Part shown: piece by piece, positions 1-19,200 of the stretch
Layout: every line of letters starts with the position of its first letter
Position numbering within the stretch: the first letter of the stretch is position 1
Source of the DNA: Malurus cyaneus samueli
Taxonomy: Eukaryota > Chordata > Aves > Passeriformes > Maluridae
DNA length: 64,000 nt
Direction: 5' to 3'
Assembly (NCBI GenBank): GCA_009741485.1
Contig: CM019238.1
Coordinates: 7,235,477 to 7,299,476, forward strand
Made by a program: the position numbers and the translations under genes
Notes under the pieces: model-generated
Told to the model about the DNA's origin: nothing
Databases searched by the model: none
The model's input: the letters and a program-made list of their open reading frames with translations, nothing else

Positions 1-74
1 CCTGCCTGACCCTCAGCAGGCCTCAGGAACAATAGTACAAATTGTCATCAACAACAAGCATAAGCACGGACGAG
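1..74 (+). CDS. CHRDL1: CHRDL1 coding exon (partial), linker before the last VWC module
   Basis: The frame with codons starting at position 2 is open to position 74 and reads as a linker ending [16 protein letters not shown], which I recognise from chordin-like 1 just before its final VWC module. The exon ends with a single G (position 74) followed by a GTAAAG donor at 75; this G joins TT at 3368 to make the Val codon before CVSNGK, so the intron is phase 1. The 5' end of the exon cannot be fixed: it may begin before the window, or at an internal AG (16 or 26) preceded by a pyrimidine-rich stretch. The linker is basic and histidine/lysine rich and probably extracellular and flexible. The upstream signal peptide and first two VWC modules lie outside the window. 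Confidence 0.85.
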
Positions 75-5205
<5,131 letters not shown>

Positions 5206-5373
5206 AAGATGTGCCAAGTCAAACCTTTGACAACAAAGATTACTTCTGTGGGAAAGAGACATTTCCTGTCTATGAATCCGTTTTCACAGAGGAAGGAGAA
5301 ACCATCAGGAAAATTGCAATAGAGATTGAAAAGCCACCTCAAATAGAAATACATGTATGGACAATTAGAAAAG
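5206..5373 (+). CDS. CHRDL1: CHRDL1 exon, start of the chordin-like C-terminal region
   Basis: This 168-nt exon continues in frame from the VWC exon: the G at 3562 plus AA gives Glu. The translation starts [20 protein letters not shown] and ends HVWTIRKG across the junction. It matches the conserved stretch after the last VWC in chordin-like 1, including the YFCG cysteine, the acidic EEGET segment and the HVWTIRKG end. The donor GTGAGT at 5374 is a consensus match; the acceptor follows a T-rich tract. It is flanked by phase 1 introns on both sides (56 codons net). The function of this C-terminal region is less well defined than that of the VWC modules; it belongs to the secreted, BMP-antagonising protein. 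Confidence 0.95.
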
Positions 5374-6471
5374 GTGAGTTGAGCATGTTCTTTCTTTAAA
5401 CAGTGAATCATCTTCCATTAAAATCCCAGGACAGTTTACAGATCCAAGCATTTTGAGACTGCTGTTCTTTTGGCTCTTTAGGATATCCCTATTACAGCCA
5501 CTTCCAACATACTCAAGTTTTTCTGTACACAACCCACTAGAAACACACACAAAGCTGTAGTTCAGCAAACTCCTACCCTTCATTGGGAGCAAAAAGCAAA
5601 AGAAAAAGTTTTCAGTAATACTCTGTGTAATTTATTGCAGAGAAATGTGTAGTAGGGTTTGAATCAAGTGTGTGGAGTCTCTTACTTAGGATAGACCAAA
5701 ACGCATTCCATTGAAATCGGTCTGCCCTATCTGCCCCAGTGATGCTACACCCATGATGGTATAAAATATGGGAAAAAGATATGTTAAGATGGAAACAATC
5801 TCTTTTACTAGGCTAACTGGTAAAATTAGCATAAAATAGAGAAGCATTCAGAAGCCCAAGCACTGCACATTGTGAACTTTTAGTGTCCTAAAAATTATCT
5901 TCAGCCTCATAAAAATCCTCTCTATCTACTTTAAACAAAAAGTGTATTATCCTCATAGGAAACCCTCACAGAGTGCACCCCTTTACATGGAAATGATACA
6001 TCTCTAGATGCTTTAAAGGAGAAAGCCAAGGCCAAAGTGGGAGCAGAAAAGAAGTTACAGAGCATTGGATGGCTCACAGCTACCCTGTGTGTTAATAAGC
6101 CACAAAGCCTCATAATGATTTGGCAGTCATCTTGCCTGCTGGCTCAAAATGGTATCTGACCACAAAATGATACTGTTTTTCTCCAAGTCACTGGAATTTT
6201 TGGCTTCTGTTATAATCTTACATTTACTCACAATAAGGAAGAATTCAGCTATTTTGGAAAAGAATTGGCTAATTCTCACACCCCTCACAAACTCACTCCA
6301 ATCCCAGTTTCACCGGAGGATTTAGAGGGGAATAGTAAAAACATAGGGGGGTGGAAAACCAGAATTAAAAAAGAATAGGCGGAAAAATGTACAAAAAGGC
6401 AGGACAGCACTCTAGGTTTACAATAATGGGCACATTTCCAGTAACATGCACTTCTCATTTCTTTGCTGAAG
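5374..6471 (+). other. CHRDL1: CHRDL1 intron (phase 1)
   Basis: A 1.1-kb intron with donor GTGAGT and acceptor CTTTGCTGAAG ending at 6471. Unique AT-rich sequence; no internal feature recognised. Confidence 0.85.
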
Positions 6472-6561
6472 GGATTCTGCGTCACTTCTATGTTGAAAAA
6501 CTGTCCAAGAGAGAATTTGAAGAACTTCCTTACTTCAAGTTGATAACAAGGACAACCCTTA
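6472..6561 (+). CDS. CHRDL1: CHRDL1 exon, C-terminal region ([14 protein letters not shown] segment)
   Basis: This 90-nt exon encodes 30 codons net. The G at 5373 plus GG gives Gly, followed by [20 protein letters not shown] and then FKLITRTTL. The stretch is strongly conserved in chordin-like 1. The junction was set by reading frame: the donor must be GTAAGT at 6562, leaving a single A that combines with GC at 7798 to encode Ser in TLSQWKIF. An alternative cut two bases later would break the frame of the last exon. Both flanking introns are phase 1. Confidence 0.94.
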
Positions 6562-7928
<1,367 letters not shown>

Positions 7929-8275
7929 GGGAGACAGCACTGGAGGGAGAAAAACAAGAAAACTTATGAAAACTTGGATCTGCAGCTGGACTGCAGGATT
8001 ATTTTGCTTAAGTCAACAGTTGCCCTAAACCCCAAAACTATAATGCAGTAATTATTCACATCATGCACAGCAAATGTGCTGCTTTATGTGTAGTGGTCTG
8101 TGTTCAAATATCTCCTCCAAAAGACTAGAAGGCTCTGTACTAATGGTGGGGGAAGAAGAAAGAGAGACTGTGCTTTCCCAGAGTTGTATTTCTTTACAAG
8201 TTAAAAGGAGAAAACAGAACATTTTTACTATTATTATTTGGCAAGTTATTCAAACTAATGAAAGGAAGGACACCC

Positions 8276-8281
8276 AATAAA
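8276..8281 (+). terminator. CHRDL1: Proximal AATAAA polyadenylation hexamer
   Basis: A canonical AATAAA about 350 nt after the stop codon. No strong GU-rich element was noticed immediately downstream, so it is a candidate for a minor short isoform only. Confidence 0.35.
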
Positions 8282-10214
8282 TGTGCAGGAGCTATGAAGA
8301 GCATTATATCCTGAGCTGAAGTTTTACCATTTCTGGTGTTGAAATGACTCATTGATTTCTTATAGTGATGGAGTTAAAATACAAGTGATACAATACTCAT
8401 ATTGGAGACATAAAAACAGATTTAAACAAACTCCTTAGCAGCCTGCCTTTGGGATGATGTCTTGTAGTTGAGCAAACAAAGTCCATAAACTGAACAGCAG
8501 GTGTTAGTGGCAATCACTATATTTTTGTAGCAATTGGAGCAAATGTTCACTTTTAAGTGGTTTTCACTGTTTCCTCCACCCACTTCTCTAAAAGTGTTAG
8601 CTCCCTATCACAGCCCTAATAACTTCATTTTTCTGGGCCCTGTTTACACATGGTCTTGGCTGGTAAATCACCTTCTAAAGTGGCATGGCAGAGGGTGGTG
8701 AAGTACTTGCAGTATTTTCAAAACACCTAAAGCATTGAAACTGACAATTAATAATGCCTTAAAAGTTGTGAAAAAAGTTTATTTATTTGTTCTAATTTGT
8801 TACAAATATAATCTGCATTTTTCTGAGGGTGACCTCTCAATTCTCACCTTTCAAGGACAGCTCTCTCTTATGACAAACACTAAACAGCTATAGGCTTGCA
8901 GAGCACAACAAGAAACTGCTTGTTGGGACAAATGTTGTCTTTGGGAAAAAAAACAAATCTGAGAGATTCTGTTAAATTTAGTATAGCATGTCTGCAGTGT
9001 GTTTAAAAGAGGTGACTCTCATCTGCACAATAATTGTAACAATTTAAAAATTGTTTTCACCAAAATCCTGCACTGCCCTGGCTGCAGTGTTGGATTAAAT
9101 CCCAAGATGTGAGTGACTCTGCCTGCTTTTGCTCCCATTTTCTACTCCACAAGCAGACAGGAACACGGCTGTTTAAACACATGCTAGGAAACAAAGCTTT
9201 ATGGAAATGGCCTGAGCCAGGGCCTGGGGCTTCACAGGGAGTGAAGAACACGGGTGATGAACCAACACTGACAGCGAGGATTTTGAGGTTTGTCATTCCA
9301 CCAGTGACAGCACTCCAGGGTGTCCCCATTCCTAAAGGGATGAAGGGATGAAGGTGGGGGAGAGGTTGGTATGGAATGCCAAAAGCCCATTGAGGCAGAG
9401 CTTCACCATCATGAGGGGATCCTTGGCTTGGGCAGCAGACCCTGCAGTCTCCAGCAGCAGTGCAGGCTTCAGGACCAGGCTTCCCTAGGGCACCCAGGTC
9501 CTGTCTGTGCTGCCTGAGCCTCGGGGGGAGTGGGATGCAGGGCTTCTCAGTGAAGAGGAACAAGTGAGCAGAACAGACATGAAGGTGAAGGAAAGGCTGA
9601 AGGGGATTAGGAGAAAACACAGAGTGATCACAGCACCACCCTGCTGTCCCTAGGCATGGACAGAGAGCAGATAAGATTTGGGAATTCTGGTCATTTGGAA
9701 GTACAGCAAGCTGAAATGCAGGAACACCTGGCTAAGACAAGTCCTCTATTACTGTTCATTAAAAGAAGAGCGAAGTGAACTGTCACACCACCTTTCTGGG
9801 GACTTCCCTAAGTCCATAAGTAGCTTCCATAAGTCCCACCCTGGTGTTTGGATGTAGCATATCCAAACCAAGGCCCTAAGACCTCACTGCACCAGAGCTG
9901 CAGTGTAACTGTAGAAGAAGCAGCTTGGCATGAGCAGCACTGATTGCACATGGCATCTGCTGAGTTAAAATGTGCTGCAGAACTGTAAAATGTTTTATAC
10001 ATCTTTAGGAAGAGGTTCTGAGGAACTGTAGTGTTTTGGTGAGAAGACCAGCAGTTGATTTCTCACCTAACAGGCATTGTCTGTTTGTAGCAGTAGCTGG
10101 TGAAAAAAGACTAAGTGGAAAGTGTACAGTGTTTGTAATTTTTTATGAAGAAGGCAACCTGCTTTTTGTATTTGTGACAGGACTGGTGGAATCCAGATTG
10201 TATATTTATTTTAT

Positions 10215-10220
10215 AATAAA
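10215..10220 (+). terminator. CHRDL1: Distal AATAAA polyadenylation hexamer
   Basis: A canonical hexamer in an AU-rich context (TTTATTTTATAATAAACAC) about 2.3 kb after the stop codon. It is one of three distal candidates. Confidence 0.45.
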
Positions 10221-10413
10221 CACTTCTTAAGAAAAGCAAAAAACAATCATAAGCATCATTTAGTAAAATGCAGTGTTGTATTTTTCCAGTTTCTGGTCAC
10301 TTAAGACAACAAAATACACAATGTCATGTTTTGCATCCTCTTCATGAGATGTATGTCTGTTATGGTACTTATTTATGTACTTGTTGTATCACTTTGACCT
10401 GGTTTGATAAATT

Positions 10414-10438
10414 AATAAAGTCTGAGGTTGATAATAAA
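10414..10438 (+). terminator. CHRDL1: Paired AATAAA hexamers, likely main CHRDL1 polyadenylation region
   Basis: Two AATAAA motifs (10414-10419 and 10433-10438) are followed within about 30-50 nt by GU-rich sequence (GGTGGTTTGC, then TGTTTGGTC and TGTTTGGTTTC). That is the arrangement expected for a strong cleavage and polyadenylation site. Confidence 0.5.
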
Positions 10439-13274
10439 ATAAGGTGGTTTGCACAGGGTGCTGTTTGGTCAAGATGTTTGGTTTCAGTTCCCTGTTTGCA
10501 GTCCTGCTGCTGCCACCTCAGAGAACATCTGAAGCCATGTGGACAGCTGTGTGCAGTGCTTGGCTGCCTGCTGAGATAAATACTGAGAATCAATACTGAG
10601 ATACGGAAGAGTCAGAGTGAGAAATACCCAATTTAATTCATCTTGCACGTACCCAGCAAGATTAATTTTGAAAATCAAAGCATTGCCACCCATTGAAACT
10701 AACTAAAGAAGAAATAAAGCATTGCCAACTGAGAGAACAGTATAGGACTTACTGCTTTCTGGGCAATACATACTCTAATTGGGGAAATGTTGATGGAATC
10801 AATCTGTGCTAATGACTAAAAATGAGATGGTTTTCAGAAACTAAGAAAAAAATGTAAAACATTAAATCACACATGGCTAGCAGTGTAAATAAAATCAAGA
10901 GTATCAGCCTTGGCAAAGATGAATGTTCAAAGTAAATCACTTTGAATCAGTAAGTACATCAAGTCCAGGATATCTCTGGAAATTTCTAATGAAATTGTTT
11001 TCTGTGATTTCATCACACCCTGTATATTCATTTTGGCCATCTTTTCATTTTAGCAAGAAATCTGTTAGGAGAATGCTTTCCATGAGAACACACCGTAGGC
11101 ACATGGGCCTGCTCTGCTCTCCTAACTCAGTGAGGGGCTTTCACCTTCCTACTAATTGCAGACTGAAAGTCATTAATAGTCAGGGTTGCACAGCTTCATG
11201 CCCATTGAATGTATTCTCTTGATTTCATAACGTCCAAATGCTTTTTAGCAGCACACTAAATCTTACTTCTCACTTCACTCCTCTCCCCCTCTCGCGTAAC
11301 AGGGATCATCTCTGGCTCCACAGGCCTGGAGGGGCTGGTTTCGGAGACAAGAGCCTTATTCACTGCTATGTTCTGAAAATACTTTGAAATATACCCACAC
11401 GAGTACAAGAGAAACAATGTGTCAGCCTAGCACTCTCATCTTCCTACACTCTTCATTAAAAAAAAGGTCAAAGCATTTCACAATTCAGATGATGACTCCT
11501 TCCAAAATAATTGATAGCACATGAAGTATTTGCGTAATGTTGGTGTGCTCTGGTGCCTATTGTGTTATCCATCTAAGATAAAAGCCAAGATTTTGCATGA
11601 TTTATTGTGGGAGGGGTGAAAATTGACAAAGTTAATCCTTATTTCCATTTATTGCTTTTGTTTGAGGTTTGAAAAATGTCTTCATCTTTTGATCTGAGGT
11701 TTTGGATTGTTTTACTTTTTGGGGAAAAGTATGTCTGCAACTACATGAGTATATGAGTATGAACCCACAACCCTCCCTTCTCACATAATACCAACCCAAC
11801 TGTGAGCAAGAATGCAAAGCATCCAAAGCAAAAACAAATAATTGATCTTAACCCAGCAAAACAGTTTTTAATGTAGACACACTGGATGATAGTTCAGCAC
11901 GTTCAGTAAATGCAGGGAGACTGATTGCACTACCACTTAAAGTAAAAACTCCCAATCGGTCCTCAAGTGACCTCAGCTCAAGACACAGAGACTGTACATC
12001 ACATGAAGCTTTAGATGAAGCTAACTACTACAAACAGCACCCATAGTGAGTTATCTCTCCACCAAGATCAAATCTATCTCCTATAGATTTACTTTCTTCT
12101 TTCTATTTCTTTGTTTCAGGATCACAACACCACAAAATCAAGTGTGTTAAGGCCACAATAAATTAAAACTGTTTTCTATTCCCTAATGGAAACAATTAAA
12201 CTCCCTCTCAATCTCTTTTAGGAGTCCCCAAAGAACTCGTACTGATACATGCTGTACTGGGATTAAACTCATTGTAGTGTGCTCTAGAAATTAGTGTGTA
12301 CTAAAGGTACATTTCATACTTTTCACAGATTCCCAGTGACTTCATGTTCCTTAGAACTTGCTCTAGTCTGGTTCTCCCCAGCTCAGTTCTCTGCCAACAG
12401 CTAGGATGGGACAATGAATCTGAATTCTAATTATAGACGTGTTAATAGAGGCTTAAGGTTTATGTTCTGGGGTATTTTTGTTCTACATCTCTAAATGGGA
12501 AGAGTCAGACTTTCCAGTTAACACATCGAGCTTGACATTAACATGGCATTTTTTTTCATTTCCTGTACTAAAGTGTTGGGCAGTGTGGCCAGGTTTTATA
12601 TTGCTAAATACACAGTTTGTGGTAGCTGCAATTCAATAGAGATTGTAAGAATTTCTACACAAACTTTTCCTCGTGTACTTAGGGTGGAATGAGAAGTGTT
12701 ACAGAAGCATCAAATGGAGCTCTTGGGTCAGCTTTTCCCTTAGTGAAATAAAAAGACGTTATATAGAAGTATTTACAGTTATGGCTGCATAGCTATCCAT
12801 AAACTAACAAACAGTCACCAACTAATCCATCTTCACAAAGGTCTTCCTAGAAAAAGGACTATTACATTCTAAATGTGGTTATTTAGTTAACAAAAAAAAT
12901 GTTCTTAGAGACACATGTACAGCTCCAAGTGATACGTTCCAGAAAGCTGGATTTTTATATCTGAGACAATGTTTTCAATTCTGTGGTATTAGAAAAAATT
13001 TCCTTGCTTGAGTGCCATATATATTCACATAAGCTAAGTCTTACAAAATCTTCAGGTTTAGATCTAACCAGACAGTGGCATGCTTTCAAAAATGGCCCAA
13101 TGACATAATTAAAAAGTATTAGAGGATGTTTACAATCAGAACTGATTATCCACTCAGTTTAACTTTGCCATTTCTATTAATGCAAACCATGTGTAAAATT
13201 ATGCAATGAAATCCTGCCAGTAGCCCTTCTCACCCACTTCACACTATGTAAATTATGATAACAAAATCAAAACT

Positions 13275-13293
13275 AAAAAAAAAAAAAAAAAAA
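13275..13293 (+). repeat. Poly(A) tract
   Basis: An uninterrupted run of 19 A residues. It could be a retroposon tail remnant, but I recognise no element body directly upstream. Confidence 0.9.
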
Positions 13294-13828
13294 GGTTATT
13301 TTGAGCTTCAGCAAATGTGCTAGAATTCTGGAAATAAAAGTCCTGCTGCTATTTTGTTTGAAAAACTTAGTTTATAAATTATTAACTGTTTTCACAAACA
13401 AAATGGAAAAAATGCAGAATTTTTTATTAATTCCACCTAAAATCTCTTTTATTTTGCAATCATAAGCAACTGAAAGGTTAATTTGATAATAATGGTCAGA
13501 GTCCATGGAGACTTAAGAACTTAGACCAGCTTTTCCCACCCTGATTTTTCTTCCTACTTCAAAGTCAAATATCTTCTAGAGACCTTTGCACTGATGAATC
13601 CCTGCTGAAGAGACTGGGCTCTTCCCATGACATCAGCTTACAACAAGCTCTCAATGTCTTTATAGTCTGCATGTGTTGGGAATTATTTACTCCATCTAAA
13701 TGATGTCCATGATGAGCTCACTCTTATTAAGACAAAACTATCATAACCCCTGTCCTCACAATGATTGCAGATCATGTTGAAACACAGAACGTCTAGGAAA
13801 ATATACTTCTCAAGCAAGAAGTTAAGCA

Positions 13829-13885
13829 AACCCTAGAGAAACTGAGGAGCAGAGAAACTCTCGACAGCTGCAAAACTGAACATTA
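13829..13885 (-). repeat. Possible ancient MIR SINE remnant
   Basis: The stretch GAGAAACTGAGGAGCAGAGA resembles the MIR phrase GGGAAACTGAGGCACAGAGA on the strand opposite to the element's transcription. The match is short and the rest is eroded. Confidence 0.3.
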
Positions 13886-15599
13886 CAAACTGCAGCTCTT
13901 TTTCCCGGCCTCTCCATCAAGTAGTGCATTTCTTAAGCAACTTTTTTTTTTGGCTATGAATAAAATTGTAAGGAGCTTCTGCTAGAACAGTACCTCTAGA
14001 ATGAAGCTCCAGCAAAATCTATCTACTGGAAGACTCCTGAAACCAAGAATTCAGTAACAGGCAAATGGGCTTTTCCAATTCTCAGATTACACAGCTCAAA
14101 TATACCAGAAACTCACTGGCTGCCTTAAAATAAATTTCTCCATAAATTTACCTAATTGTCTCTGAAGGTTTTTGTGAAACTCAGTAGAAGAAGATACATC
14201 AAGTAGGATTTCAAAGGAAATTATTGGATCAAATTCTGTGCAAATCGGTCTATTTGCACATTAGAGAGACATCTGACTCAACAGGAATGAGCACTTCAGA
14301 CTGTACAGAAGACACAAAAAAATTAGGGAAAATATGACATTGTCTGTTAAAAGTCTAAGTACAAAGATTTTTCTCATCTTTCCATTTTCATTTTAAATTG
14401 CAGTTTTCAGAGCCATTGCAAATCATTCATTGCTACTCCTGCTGAAAAACTTGTGAAATCTTAATAGATTTCCAAACAGAGGTTCCCAGTGGACTGTTTA
14501 GCCCAAAGGATTACTAAAGAGAGTTGAGCAGTTTTCACTGAGTTCTACTTCAGGGCAATGGGCTGAACCCAGCAGACTGACTTTTATTTCCATCTCAGAA
14601 ATCACATCTGAAGATCTTGCTTGCAAAAAAAAGATTGCTCTGGTCTAGTACATGAAAGATAGTCAAGGCGAACCCCAGGATCTCTTCTGGGGCTGCCTCA
14701 ATCAGCCGGTGTTTCTTAAAGCCACTGCTACTATTCTATAATATATTACCAAAAAAACTTTAACAAAAAAATAGTCCAAAGCTATAGACTGCTCCCTGGC
14801 ATCAAAATAACCTAATTTCTATCAGGTGTCACCTCTCTATCAGTTTCTCTCCAGCCCCAAACTAAGGACACCTATTCCACTGTGAAAAAAATATTGGTAA
14901 AACAAGATTTTGTGACCCAAATAAGTAGAAGAGCCAAAATCTGCTTCCTAAGAACTCTTGATGACCTCGCCGGGAGAAACTCTGGAAAATTCCGTCTCTG
15001 CTGCCCGGGAAATCACAAAGGATCCTGGCCCATTTCTAAAAAAGCTTGTGAAAAGCCAGTCTGCCCCTGCCAACAGCATAACTGTTATTGTCAGTAATTG
15101 CCACCTGAAAGAGAATCCCTAAGAAAGTTGGTGATTAGGCTTGGGAGAGTTCAGAATGATGTAATGTTTGACAATAAGCTTTTGACTTAAAACAGGTAGT
15201 GCAACAACTTGAAAGTGCATTCAAATAAAACATTTTATAAATCAAAGAGTTTTTCTTCCTGACAAACTTTCAGGTGCCACATAAATTCTTCAATTTGAAG
15301 ATTTGACTGCTGCATAAGAGATGCCGAAGTTGGGGAGGAAATGAGAAAATTTGATATAACCCCTTCAAAATGAAATTTTAAGTAAGTTGAAACAGATTTT
15401 GTGCTCCTTTTTTCACCGTTAATTTTGCCCTACAAGCTAACTACTTTGGATATGCTTATATCTTTTTTTCTCCATTATAAAATCTCATTAACTCCTCACT
15501 GGAAACACATAATCTTCCCCTATCTTAATAAATTTTTTTTTTTTCAAAATAATAAATGAAATGGGGTGAAAACAACCTTAAGGTAGTGATGGAACTCTT

Positions 15600-16280
15600 T
15601 TGTAAAGTGAATAGGTGCTCTCTGTGCCAATACTGCCTGTTTAATCACAGCCTAACATTTTAATTATGTATATAGCTAAGGATTTGCTTGCATTGGCTTA
15701 ATTATTCTGCATGATAATATGAACAAAGGGCCTCTGTTAAAGTAATCAACAAGAATTTTAGCTGGCTGAGTTTCCTCAAATGTTCCAAGAGCAATGAAAG
15801 ATCTGATCATTAAGCATTTACTGCCCCTGAGAGCTATTTTAAACCTGTTCCCTTCATATCACAGCTGGCCTCAAATTCTTTTTATCTGAAAGCCCTAGTA
15901 AGACAAAACAAAAGAATGTTTCTCGTTTGGAGTGAGCTGTCTGTGTCATCTGTGTGATGTTCACTAGCAGGAGATGTCTATCTTAATGAGCTTTTGGCCA
16001 GGAACAGCGCTGCCACTTTCTAACTTTTGTCCAGTTCGCAGGGCTCCTGATGCAGGGCGCGCTGGATGTGTTAGAATTGTAAATGAGCCCCAGAAGCTCA
16101 CACTGCCCAAGGATCCCACAGGAACAATTAAGCAATAGTCTCTGCTCTTGGGGGCCTCTCCTGCCAGATAATTGACCCCGACGGGAGCTATGCAGAGAAC
16201 CCACGCTGAAGGTGAGGACACAGAACAGAAGTGAAGGTTCATTATCTTTCAGTGAAAGGGAGGTTAGCACCAATGGCAAC
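15600..16280. promoter_or_regulatory. Candidate conserved noncoding element / enhancer-like block
   Basis: This stretch differs from its surroundings: high complexity, no repeat signature, several CpGs retained in an otherwise CpG-poor area (about 15990-16210), and homeodomain-like sites such as TTTAATTATG, GGCTTAATTATTC and an NKX2-like CAATTAAG near 16120. These are properties of deeply conserved developmental enhancers. Conservation itself cannot be seen from one sequence, so this is inference. Short minus-strand open frames across it have no family resemblance. Confidence 0.25.
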
Positions 16281-19200
16281 TGGGTTTTAAAGGACCAAAG
16301 GGTTAAAGCTTGCACTTTCTGAAAGATTTATGATTAATTTCTTCTCTGCCCAGCAGAAACTGTCTCATTTGAAATACACTCCATTTTAGTGGGTCCCAGG
16401 AATCAGATAAGTGATAGCCACATGAACGCTCCGAGCCTACCCACATATAAGGAAAAAGAGAGTCCAAGAATGCTAGAAAGTTGTACAGAATAAGACATAG
16501 TAATAATAAAGACACATGTCTTGGTTTAAAAGCTAAAGTGTCTGCCACTATAAAAGCTTTCCATGCAAAATCTGGACGTACAGGAAGAAAACCAACAGTC
16601 AATGTATTACAACAAGAGAGGATCTCTGTGGTACCCTGTGAGAGCTGAAGTCCAAGTACTTTCTGATCCTGCCTTTCTCGGTAAGTGTCCCTCCTGAGAT
16701 CACATTGCCCATCACACAGAACCTGCTCTCACAGAGATGACACACCTGCCCATGCTGCATCTGAGAGATACAGCCCAACAGCCCCACTAAGATCAGGAAT
16801 GGGGGGAAGAGAACTACAAGAATCATCCAGTACCCTGGTGGGCATTTACATAATTTCTGTGTTGAGTTGCTATTCAAATATTCATTTTCTCAAGGAAACA
16901 GGAACTTCCTAACAAAATATACCAAAATATTCATGATATATCCAACAAGAAAGACTTTAGGAAATTCTGAAAACCTGTTAAATTATTATATGAAAGGAAG
17001 ATTTACCGGGGAGAATAGAGAGGACTACTGACTTGAAGGCAGCCTGTGGAGCATATATTTCATCCATGTGACTTAGCAGAAGCTGTAGCACTACAGAATC
17101 CCCATGTCACCACCACAGCTAACTCAATCACACCTTCACTGTGGATCAGTTTGATATTTCTCTATTCAGTACAGATTACTCCTGAATCTGTGCACTTGTT
17201 TTGTTCTCAGCCTTCTGCTTCTTGTGCTGCCCAGCTGCCTCAGCCCTGCACCATTCACCCTCATTCCCTGCCCTATCGCTCCTGCTAACAGGCCTTATCA
17301 TTTTCCCTAGGCTTATCATTTCTCCTTACTTTTCAATTCCTCGGGCCCTCAGACTATAAAGCACATTCCTTTTCAAACATCTTATTTATGCAGTTGATCA
17401 TATCAGTGAAAAGGCAGTGGTGATGGATGGTCTTTCTGAATAAACTCGAGCCAAAAAGAATAAGCATAGCTGAAGGGAGAAAGTGTGGTGTCACACTGTG
17501 CAGTGGGAAGGCACCGATCCAATGAGCCTCTCCTGCTGTTCAGGAAAGTGTCTCAAGGTGACAGTTATAGTGTTAACAAGTTACATCATTAAACAAGGCA
17601 ATAATAAATATGTATTTTTCAATTCCCACTCATTAATAAAGTCAAAGCCATTCCGGAGCTGACTATTCCCAGGATCTTACTTGCTTCATCTATATTCTAG
17701 TCTAGCCCCTGAAGGTTTTCCCTTACCTAATCTGCATTTTTCCTCATTATTTTCTCCTTCCACAAATTCAATTAGTTTTGGCCACCAACTCAGAATTGCC
17801 AAAGGCTACTGGAGAATGGTGTGGGTTTTTTTATCTCATCTTATTGGCAAGGGCTGCTGTTAAAAGCCCAAAAAAATAAAAGGAGAAATAAAATAAGGCA
17901 AAATAATGACTGAAACTCCTACAATGCACCTGTTTTAGAGAGCTGTCTGTGTGAGTGGTTAGTCTGCTTTCCTTTTGAGACAAAGACATTCACTCCTGCT
18001 AGGAGATGGTGAGAAGGAAGGAAGCAAAACTCTTATGATGCAGAGGGCAAGCAAGAGAGAAGGCTCTGTAATGGAAAAGAAAGGGTAAAACAACCACTAC
18101 ACCAGTTTTGTCTTGTGTCTTGCTGCACAACTATGGTTGATTGACTTTGCAAATTCTTGAGCAGTTTCCTGTGCAGCACTTCACTGCTTGCCTTCATGCA
18201 AGCTGTAGTCTTGGCTCCCATGTTTGGCACACATCCTCTGTAGGGTGAACCTGATTTCCAGACATACTTCCACCACCACAGCCATCAGAGTAGACTAGGG
18301 AAGATTCATAGACACACCCCTGGTCACAACAAAGTAAACTTACTCTCTTAAACTGTTCACAAATGTCAATACATATGGCATAGTAATGGCATGGTGCCTT
18401 GGGGAGAAGGGCACATGTCTACAGTCCTACAATAAGAGCTATACTGGGCCAAAGCCCAGCTTTCACAGCTCACATTTCGCTGTTGTTGAGCAGATCATCC
18501 CAAGCACATGCTGAAAAAAACAAACAAGACATCTCAAACTTCTTGTGGTCTCACTCCAAAAATGCAAATCCCAGAATGTATCTGGATCATCAGATTTCAG
18601 TTTGGGGTTCCAAAATTATCTGCAGAACTCTGGGAACATCATAACCTCATCAGAAAATGCATAGAGAAATATTTTCTCATACTGTCCATTTTTTTGCTTG
18701 CAAATTACAAAAGAAAAATTGGCTAATGGAAGAGGTTTTCCACTGTAATTTTTATGCTATTCACAATCATTTATTAATCCTGGCATCTGAAAATACAGCT
18801 TGGTATTAGATATGTTCTGAGTTTCATTCAGAACCAATTATAGAATTAAACAGCTTTGATTTGTGAGGAAGAACAATCCCAGTTCTCTGTAGTGTGGATT
18901 TGCCTCAATACACAGTAAAAGTCAGCAAGAGGTTCCCCAGGACAACAGGTATGGATTTGATGTAAGAATACCACCATGTTAAAATCAAACAGTTACTACC
19001 AGGAACACCCCAAGATCTTAATAAAACCTTGTTTTTCTTCTTCTTTGATCTAGTGAATAGCAGCAAATTCAAAATGGCTAAAAAAGAAAATCTCTTCTGC
19101 CAGCAGTTTTTGAAACTACTGTGGCAGGAGACCACACACAGGAGTCCAGAGTGTTAAAAATAGATTATAAACTTATGTGAATAAGAAAATCAATATTTAA

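Larger units (their letters stand above)
7929..10455 (+). other. CHRDL1: CHRDL1 3' untranslated region (inferred extent)
   Basis: Sequence after the stop codon contains four AATAAA hexamers, at 8276, 10215, 10414 and 10433. Mammalian CHRDL1 transcripts have a long 3'UTR, so use of the distal cluster near 10.2-10.45 kb is likely, giving about 2.5 kb. The UTR is mostly AT-rich, with a conspicuous GC-richer block at about 9080-9650. No CR1 or LTR sequence was recognised inside it. The exact end is inferred, not seen. Confidence 0.6.
10456..15599. other. Intergenic, no gene recognised
   Basis: AT-rich unique sequence downstream of CHRDL1. Apart from the A-tract at 13275 and a weak ancient SINE-like stretch near 13830, I see no gene, RNA gene or recognisable young repeat. 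A plus-strand open frame at 14882-15097 shows no family resemblance and no convincing splice context. Confidence 0.6.

Noticed and set aside
9057..9620. A 187-codon minus-strand open frame antisense to the 3'UTR
   Set aside because: Pro/Ser/His-rich composition follows the local GC richness; no domain, homology or splice context supports coding.
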